From Zeugodacus cucurbitae (taxonomy: Eukaryota > Arthropoda > Insecta > Diptera > Tephritidae), in assembly GCF_028554725.1 (NCBI RefSeq), contig NC_071670.1, forward strand, positions 30,374,001 to 30,438,000: 64,000 bases of DNA, given 5' to 3'. Position numbers and translations under genes: made by a program. Positions 57,713-64,000 of this stretch are shown here, piece after piece (the stretch's first letter is position 1; every line of letters begins with the position of its first letter). The notes below the pieces were generated by a model, which worked only from the letters and a program-made list of their open reading frames with translations, was not told where the DNA came from and searched no databases.

Positions 57713-57774
57713 TTATAAAAAAAAAAAATACTGTACAATACACTGCATTGAAAATGCCACAGGTCTGTCAACAA
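55267..57774 (-). CDS. endonuclease/reverse-transcriptase polyprotein, 5'-truncated (835 codons)
   Basis: Copies retrotransposon RNA into a nicked chromosome in intact relatives. The first ~22 codons are flanking DNA; element sequence starts near residue 23 (Lys-Phe-Ser-Leu-His-Asp). Residues 73-110 are the end of the AP endonuclease (Asn-Gln-Ile-Asp-His-Val, then Ser-Asp-His-Tyr at 100-103), so most catalytic residues of that domain are missing. A Lys/Glu-rich linker spans about 180-265. The reverse transcriptase spans about 375-640: Pro-Ile-His-Lys-Lys-Gly-Asp, Asn-Tyr-Arg-Gly-Ile-Ser-Leu-Leu, Phe-Val-Asp-Phe-Lys-Ala-Ala-Phe-Asp at 472-480, Gly-Phe-Arg-Gln-Gly-Asp at 520, and Tyr-Ala-Asp-Asp at 571-574, all intact. 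Near the C-terminus, Leu-Arg-Trp-Leu-Gly-His-Val-Val-Arg-Met precedes a Gly/Arg-rich stretch. No internal stop or frame shift. It lacks its promoter and N-terminus, so autonomous movement is unlikely. Confidence 0.88.
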   Translation of the reverse strand: MLTDLWHFQCSVLYSIFFFYNIKFSLHDETSPNGLRLIDFAGARNMVVCSTRFQHKKIHQATWLSPDRNTRNQIDHVVIDGRHVSCVLDVRTLRGPNIDSDHYLVAAKIRTRLCAAKNARQQTQGRFDVEKLQSQQTATKYSTRLALLLSESTHQHLGIRELWNGISNSLRTAAAETIGFRQRQKTSWYDEECRLAAERKQTAYLATLQTTTTRAGWDRYRELEREARRICRQKKKEAEMREYEELEKLADRGNARKFYEKMKRLNEGFKTGASSCRDQGGNLVTDVQGILGLWREHFSDLLNGSESTTPGDGEPDPPIDDDGTDVPLPDHEEIRIAITRLKNNKAAGADRLPAELFKYGGEELIRCMHQLLCRIWSEESMPDDWNLSVLCPIHKKGDPTICANYRGISLLNIAYKVLSSVLCERLKPTVNKLIGPYQCGFRPGKSTTDQIFTMRQIMEKTREKRIDTHHLFVDFKAAFDSTKRSCLYTAMSEFGIPAKVIRLCKLTLSNTKSSVMIGKDLSEPFDTKRGFRQGDSLSCDFFNLMLEKIIRAAELNREGTIFYKSVQLLAYADDIDIIGSNNRAVCSAFSRMDKEAKRMGLEVNEDKTKYLLSSNKQSAHSRLGSHVTVDSHNFEVVDNFVYLGTSINNTNNVSLEIQRRITLANRCYFGLSRQLNSKVLSRRTKIKLYKSLIIPVLLYGAEAWTMSTSDETTLGVFERKILRKIYGPQNIGNGEYRRRWNDELYELYDDIDIVQRIKRQRLRWLGHVVRMDENTPALKVFDAVPAGGSRGRGRPPLRWRDQVESDLVTLGISNWRRTAKERDRWRTIVDSAITG

Positions 57775-59627
57775 GATAACGACCGCAACTATGGTGGGAA
57801 GTTCACAGAAAAAATTCTTTTTGTGTTCACAAACAACAATAGTTATAACCAGTAATCATTAGGAATTCCCAAATTAATAACGACAAAAATGTGAAATAGT
57901 TTGCAATAATATTGTGAAATATCTTTAAATGATTGATATGTATATATATATCATGCGTACACCCATATTCGTAGAAACAAAAATATTTAATATGGATGAA
58001 ACTTTATTTGTTGTTATTCGAATTCGTTACGCCCGCATGAAGATAACCGATATTTAACATTAAATTCTGAACAGTTTTCATTCTTTAATGGTTTGTACAA
58101 ACAAACTTGAACACACACGTGTGTATTAAAATAAATTAAAACATTTCAATAATTAAGCGTATTATCTTGTTATCTCGCATTCTTTAAGAACTATAACATA
58201 ACAGTTGAGTTTTTCGACCGAATTATTGTATCGCTTCCGCAATGAAGCCTACAAACATTTAGCCTAAATGGTGAATGAGAAAACAAGCGGATTAATTAAA
58301 TTTAAACGATTAACACAAGTTCGAATTTGGAATCTTCGTTTTTTAACTTTTAAATATGCTGTATGATAGAATAACGGATTCTGTCGTGCTCGTCAGTCAG
58401 CTGCTCGTGACGTCTTAATGAAAAAGAAAGCCGAGCAATGTAATAATCATCCAAATGTGAACACAATAATGGGGATTCACAATAAAAATTTGCATGCGAG
58501 AGCAAATTTTGAGTATGGATTATGGTAGCGGGCGCTAGAGAGTCTCATAAATTATTGGAGAGTTTTCACATAAACTTGGTGGAAACCTTTTGAAATTTTA
58601 TCAAAATGAAGTATATCGGATCATAGCCAGTCCCACCTCTCATAAGAATTATTCAAATTATTCAAAAAATAAAAAATAAACCCTGGAATACGAAAAACAT
58701 ATATATGGAGGAATATATTATTATCAATATAAATGTTCTGAAATTAAAATTATAAAATACCGAAAACGAGTTATATATCATACATACATAAGTTAATATG
58801 TGACGTGCATATGTATGTCCATTTAATCCCTTCAGATAAGGAGATATCCCCAGAAAACCAATTAAGCGGACAGCGGGAAAAATTCGCCCTAACCTGTCTA
58901 CCGAATACCATCGTTTTAGTCACCTTACGCCTAACAATTAGTAGATACTTCAATAAAATAGTTGTTCGTTATTTCCCAAAACTGGGGTTAAATCAAAGAA
59001 AAATAATGATTATTGATTGCTGATTACTGTTACTCAGATATTTTAGTTTAATTTCATCCGGATCGTGTCTGAACTATAAATGAAACAGGAAGGCAATTAG
59101 TTTTAGTACATTGTTTTACTTTTTATTGAAGACATATACCATACCAACCTTTACAGCATAATTATTATAGTAACAAACACCATAACTTATTTATAGTATT
59201 TTAACATAGAAATGTTATAAAAATTTCCCAAATGTTAAAGTAATGTAAACTTAACATTTATAAATACTGTTAAAAGGGACCAAATTTGAAAGAGATATTT
59301 TTCCAACGCTAGATGGTGCTGTGAAGTCTCCAACAGCTAACATGAGAAAAACAAAACATGTTAAGAAAACATCCGCTGTTATTGCACTCCTAAAAATTAA
59401 ACTATAAATATTGCTATAACTCTTTCTTTAGTTGGTTCAATATGGGAAATATTGTGCAATCTACATGAGTTTATCTTTTGTGCTAGTGGGTTTGCGAAGT
59501 GAGTTTGAATACTCAATACATCGCATTGGTCTTCTATTTGGTATTTATGATATTTTTGGATTGTTGACGGTTGAATTTTGCAACGGAAAATTGTATGAAA
59601 TATTTGAAATATGTATATAGACAGACA
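57715..59627. other. AT-rich non-coding stretch, no gene seen
   Basis: An A-run (57717-57729) marks the retrotransposon's 5' junction. 58560-58660 has words (ATCGGATCATAGCCAGTCCCACCTCTCATA) recalling the DINE family's ATCGGATCATAATCACGCCCACCTACCATA, so an old relic is likely there. Other frames are chance-like. Confidence 0.4.
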
Positions 59628-60252
59628 TAAGGGGTTAGGGGTAGTCACAGACACGAAGAAATTAGAATTTTCAGTAATTTTTTTTTGCTAGTATATCATG
59701 TAATTTTACAAAAGTAATAATATGGCATTATTACACAATGTTTTGACTTGAAGTCACGAAAATTAAAAAAAAAATGTAATTTCCAAACTTATAGCGGTTT
59801 GTGTTGACCCAGTTCCAAAAACTGCGGTGACATCCATAAGTTCTAATCTAAAATCAATCGGTTAAGAAAATTTAGGTTTATAAATATGTATATATTCCTG
59901 GGCCGGATCGAAGCTTTATTCTTTTTTTAATTAACAAAAGGGCTGAATCAGGATTTTGTTTCTGGATTTTCGGAAAAAAATCAATCCGGTTCAAGATAAT
60001 TATGTTTTCTAAAAGCTGTAGAAATTGCATTGAAATCTACTGAGCGGTTTTCAAGTTACAGTTGTTACCAGTTCAAAAAACAGAGTTTGAGAAAAACGCA
60101 TTTAAAGTTTCACGCTAGCGTGCTGGATTGTCCGAGCGCTTCAAATTTTCAGAGATCTACCTCAAATTTTCAGCGAATAGTTTTAAGATATTACACGAAA
60201 CGAAAATGCAAAACATGATTTTTTGAAAATGCAGCCTACCCCTAACCCCTTA
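59628..60252. mobile_element. MITE with 17-base inverted ends, TTAA-type edge
   Basis: TAAGGGGTTAGGGGTAG at 59628-59644 and its exact complement at 60236-60252 bound a 625-base unit without coding capacity. The right flank completes TTAA; the left has ATAA, one change away. That would fit piggyBac-type TTAA insertion, though the superfamily is not proven. An inner block at about 60045-60110 recurs in the element at 9.1-9.8 kb, which suggests one family. Confidence 0.7.
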
Positions 60253-60424
60253 AGCCAAACATGAAATAATCGCGTATATATAGAATATAATTGATGTTTT
60301 TGATACTATTCATCTGATCTTCCAAATGTCTTAAATATTTTAAATTAATACAACCACAAACTTCCCTTTCGCTTAATTCTTTGACTCGAGTTCATTCCTT
60401 TTGTGACATCACATCTGTAAAAAG

Positions 60425-63400
60425 CGAATCAATATGACCTAGCCAGCGTAGCCGCTGCCTTTTTATTCGCTGAACCATGTCAATGTCGTCGTCGTTCCAT
60501 CGTCTACGGTATTCGCCGTTGCCAATGTTCTGAGGACCATAAATCTTGCGTAAAATTTTCATCTCGAAAACTCCTAGTGTCGTCTCATCAGATGTTGACA
60601 TCGTCCAAGTTTCTGCACCATAAAGCAGGACGGGAATGATAAGCGACTTGTAGAGTTTGATTTTGGTTCGCCGAGAGAGGACTTTACTTTTCATTTGCCT
60701 ACTCAGTCCATAGTAGCACCTGTTGGCAAGAGTGATTCTGCGCTGGATTTCGAGGCAATGTCAGCCTCGTGTTTTTGATGCTGGTTCCCAGGTATACGAA
60801 GTTATCTACGACTTCGAAGTTATGACTGTCAACATTGACGTGGGAGCCAAGACGCGAATGCGCCGACTGTTTGCTTGATGACAGGAGATATTTCGTCTTG
60901 TCCTCATTCACCTCCAGACCCATTCGCTTCGCCTCCTTATCCATGCGGGAAAAAGATGAACAAACGACGCGCTTGTTGCTTCCGATGATATCAATATCAT
61001 CATAGAATAATTTTTTCCAGCATCAAGTTAAAGAAGTCACACGATAGTGAGTCACCTTGTCTGAAGCCTCGTTTGGTATCGAACGGCTCGGAGAGGTCCT
61101 TCCCAATCATGACGAAGCTTTTGGTGTTGCTCAACGTCTACTTACATAGCCGTATTAGTTTTGCGAGGATGCCAAATTCAGACATCGCGGCGTAAAGGCA
61201 GCTCCTTTTCGTGCTGTCGAAAGCAGCTTTCAAGTCGACAAAAAGGTGGTGTGTGTCGATCCTATTTTCACGGGTCTTCTCCAAGATTTGGCGCATGGTG
61301 AATATCTGCTCAGTTGTGGATTTTCCAGGTCTAAAGCCACACTGATAAGGTCCAATCAGTTTGTTGACGGTGGGCTTTAGTCTTTCAAACAGTACGCTCG
61401 ATAGAACCTTATAGGCGATATTTAGGAGGTTATCCCACGGTTATTGGCGCAGATTGTATGACCTCCCTTTTTGTGGATTGGGCAGAGCACACTGAGATTC
61501 CAATCGCCAGGCATGCTTTCTTCCGACCATATTTTGCTGATGCATGCACCTTATCAGTTCTTCGCCACCGTAATTGAATAGCTCGGCCGGTAATCTATGG
61601 ATGTACACCACGTTCATCAGGCCCATAATCTCTTATGGAGCGGTGGCTGGGTATCTAGGATCTCCCTGTCAACAGCAGAGAAACAGTTGACAAAACTGCA
61701 GCGGTTGGCCTGTGTATGCATCACTGGTGCTATGCAAACTTGTCCGACCGCAGCATTGGATGCAATCCTGAACCTAACCCCACTCCACATGATGATTTGC
61801 TCTACGCCAAACAGTACTTTACTGTCCCTGACGAGACCAGGACCAGGAAGCAGCAGGATAGTAAACGCCCTTATCAAAAAGGTGCACTTTGAAAGGAAAT
61901 TCAAGGACTACTCGAAGGCGAATTAGATAGTAGGAATCGCTACTGGATGCGGCTGCAGGGACTTCGCCACTCGAAACTGTTTCTAGGAGGGGTACAACCG
62001 CAAAAGATTCAAGCAACTTATTGCGCTCCCAAGAAACAAAATGAGACAACTAGTGGCACTTTACACTGGCCACTGCAGACTAAGGTGTTATCTGAACAAA
62101 CTCGGGATCTGCTCTACGGACCTGTGCAGATTCTGTGATTTGGAAGCGGAAACACCTGAGCACCAACTCCTGGAATGTCACGCGATTGCGGGATTAAGGA
62201 GGAAGGAAATGGGGAAATTTCGCCCCAAAGGGAAAGTATCGCGACCACCAGCCCTGCAGCGTTACTAAGTTTTCTTAGAGCTACAGGACGGTATTCTGTG
62301 ATAAATAGGAGAGGGCACAATAGACCGTAGGTCGTAGTGCGATGCTCTAATAAATCTAATCTAATTTAATCTATCGGCCCCCGCCGCTTTGTTGTTCTTC
62401 AGGCGGGTAATTGCTATTCGAACTTCTTCATGGTCGGGTAATGGAACATCTGTTCCATCGTCATCGATTGGGGAATCGGGTTCGCCATCATTGGTGTTGT
62501 ACTTTCACTGCCATTCAGCAGGCTGGAGAAGTGTTCCCTCCACAAACTCAGTATACTCTGGTCATCAATAACTAGATCACCTCTGGGGGTCCTACAGGAG
62601 TGTGCTCCGGTCTTGAAACCTTCAGTTAGTCGCCGGATCTTTTCGTAAAATTTTCGAGCATTTCCCCTGTCGGCCAGCTTGTCAAGCTCTTCATACTCAC
62701 GCATTTCGGCCTCTTTCTTTTTTTGTCTCCAAATGCGTCTCGCTTCCCTCTTCAGCTCTCGGTATCTTTCCCATCCCGCTCGTGTTGCGGTCGATCGCAA
62801 CGTTGCGAGGTAGGCAGTCTGTTTTCTCTCCACTGCGGAACGACAATTCTCATCGTACCAACTGGTTTTTTGGCGTTGCCGGAGACCAATTGTTTCGGCT
62901 GCAGCTGTACGCAGTGAGTTTGAGATGCCGTTCCACAGTTCCCTTATACCGAGATGCTGATGAGTGATCTCAGAGAGCAGGAGTGCAAGTCGAGTAGACT
63001 ATTTCGTGGCTGTCTGTTGCGATTGCAGCTTTTCGACGTCGAACTTTCCTTGTGATTGTTGACGGGCGTTTTTTGCTGCACAGAGGCGAGTGCGTATCTT
63101 TGCTGCTACTCGATAATGGTCCGAGTCTATATTTGGTCCTTGTGTTTCGATCAGGAGGCAGCGAAGTAGCTTGATGTATTTTCTTATGCTGGAATCTGGT
63201 ACTACAGACGACCATATTTCGGGACCCAGCGAAGTCGATCAGCCTCAGTCCGTTTGGCGATGTTTAGTCATGGAGGCTGAATTTTCCGACTGTTGTGCCA
63301 AAGACACCTTCTTTACTCAACCTAGCGTTGAAATCGCCAAAACACGATTTGAACATCGCAAATAAGCGATATGTTGAAGAACCTCGCTTTTATGCGGATT

Positions 63401-63515
63401 GTGGCTAGACGTTCATCCACCGGGGTGAATGCCAGGACTAGGCGACGGAGTCTCCCTCCCACCACAAATCCAACACCAAATTTGCGCTCCGTTATATGAA
63501 CTTCTACAGATGATC
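60425..63515 (-). mobile_element. RTE-like retrotransposon, decayed copy interrupted by another element
   Basis: From 63515 leftward it includes part of the endonuclease domain that is missing in the 55 kb copy (Phe-Thr-Pro-Val-Asp-Glu-Arg, Arg-Phe-Phe-Asn-Ile-Ser, then Gly-Asp-Phe-Asn-Ala-Arg after a frame shift). The linker (frame 62414-62833) and reverse-transcriptase pieces (60392-60944, 61020-61600) follow. Many deletions and shifts are visible; the Tyr-Ala-Asp-Asp region is lost near 61000-61010. The 3' end stops inside Leu-Arg-Trp-Leu-Gly-His at 60434, so the tail is gone. A different non-LTR element occupies 61599-62366. Confidence 0.8.
61599..62366 (+). mobile_element. non-LTR retrotransposon fragment (I/LOA-like) nested in the RTE-like copy
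   Basis: Flanked by TAATCTAT on both sides (61591-61598 and 62367-62374), which is single-copy at the matching place of the 55 kb element, so it is a true target duplication. The 5'-truncated insert starts Trp-Met-Tyr-Thr-Thr-Phe-Ile-Arg-Pro-Ile-Ile-Ser-Tyr-Gly-Ala-Val. After a frame shift it runs Leu-Gln-Arg-Leu-Ala-Cys-Val-Cys-Ile-Thr-Gly-Ala and Ala-Ala-Leu-Asp-Ala-Ile-Leu-Asn-Leu. The RNase H core is deleted. The end carries Leu-Tyr-Thr-Gly-His-Cys-Arg-Leu, Cys-Arg-Phe-Cys and His-Gln-Leu-Leu-Glu-Cys-His (62041-62190). It finishes in an AATCTAATCTAA-like tail (62352-62370). Confidence 0.75.
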
Positions 63516-63563
63516 CCAACCTCCTCCATACATATGTATATACATACACATATTTACGTATTT

Positions 63564-64000
63564 TTATACTCTCCCAACAAAAGAGTATTATAGTTTTGTT
63601 CAAATAACGGTTGTTTGTAACACCTAAAACTAAACGAGTTAGATATAAGGTTATGTATACCAAAGTGATCAGGGTGACATTTGATGTTTGACCGTCTGTG
63701 CAAGCGATAACTTTAGTAAAAATCGAGATACCTTAATAATCTTGGTACACATATTCCTTGGCACCATGAGACTGCCACGCCCAAAAATGGCGAAAACCGA
63801 AAACACATAAAGTGTCATAACTGAGCCATAAATAAAGTTATAAAAGTAAAATTTGGTACAAAGTATCGCCCTAAAAAGGGGCATATTTGGATGTAATTTT
63901 TTTGGGGAAATAGATTTTTGTATATGTATCTCGTAAACAAATAAAGCTATATAAACCAAACTGTCTGCAGTCGTTTCCCTTACGTATCCCATAACACACC
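63564..64000 (+). mobile_element. DINE-1-like repeat, copy E, cut by the window edge
   Basis: Starts with ATACTCTCCCAACAAAAGAGTATTATAG at 63566-63593 and follows the family order: AAAACTAAACGAGTTAGATATAAGG, a reduced tract near 63690, GAGACTGCCACGCCC and AACACATAAAGTGTCATAAC. The TCTG/TCCG tract has nearly disappeared. The copy runs off the right end of the window at the block that precedes GTCCAAAAAT in copies C and D. Confidence 0.75.

Noticed and set aside
56176..57855. Plus-strand frames of 60-109 codons across the retrotransposon
   Set aside because: They are antisense shadows of the intact 835-codon minus-strand frame.
1..64000. tRNA, rRNA, CRISPR array or bacterial-type operon
   Set aside because: No internal tRNA promoter boxes with a cloverleaf, no rRNA cores, no spaced direct repeats and no tightly packed gene runs were seen.

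Overview
The window looks like non-coding, AT-rich nuclear DNA from a higher dipteran. My best guess is a tephritid fruit fly (Bactrocera or Zeugodacus type). That rests on the compact AT-rich texture, the density of Tc1/mariner relatives, and many copies of a DINE-1-like (Helentron-type) repeat whose ends I associate with tephritid genomes. It is an inference; no database was searched. I see no bacterial features, no CRISPR array, no tRNA or rRNA, and no complete host protein-coding gene.

The strongest host-gene signal is one short exon on the minus strand (35824-35953). It encodes a signal peptide and ends at a perfect splice donor, so it is probably the first coding exon of a secreted protein with its remaining exons at a distance. 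Two plus-strand stretches (about 20448-20702 and 49046-49499) could be promoters with untranslated first exons, on weak evidence. A small lysine-rich minus-strand reading frame (50251-50472) may be a gene fragment or retrocopy.

Most of what can be named is transposable elements. Left part (1-20 kb): a mariner relic near 0.95 kb, a 3' half of a DINE-like repeat (1.7-2.3 kb), a decayed non-LTR retrotransposon with RNase H (5.05-6.58 kb), a low-confidence MITE (9.1-9.8 kb), a DINE-like copy (12.3-13.1 kb) and a full-span Tc3-like transposon with inverted termini and TA duplications (16356-17890). Centre (25-45 kb): a hAT-like element carrying a nested retrotransposon fragment (25282-26816), a pogo-like MITE (31114-31407), a complete DINE-like copy (33.5-34.7 kb), a mariner deletion derivative (34839-35174), a DINE-like copy inserted inside an older one (39.1-41.0 kb), a Tc1-like relic with a fold-back hairpin (41.3-41.8 kb) and an almost intact Tc1/mariner transposon with one stop codon in its transposase (44560-45852). 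Right part (46-64 kb): several copies of one RTE-like non-LTR retrotransposon, including one with an uninterrupted 835-codon frame (55.2-57.7 kb). There is also a three-level nest (pogo-like, then mariner, then DINE-like, 52.4-55.0 kb), a palindromic-ended MITE (59628-60252), and a decayed RTE-like copy interrupted by another non-LTR element with an 8-bp target duplication (60.4-63.5 kb).

The elements do not form a pathway. Their value is as a layered insertion record: nesting order and target duplications show which families moved last. I found no convincing new multi-gene system. The most unusual items are the nests, the single-stop transposase, the Tc1-derived hairpin and the unplaced secreted-protein exon.
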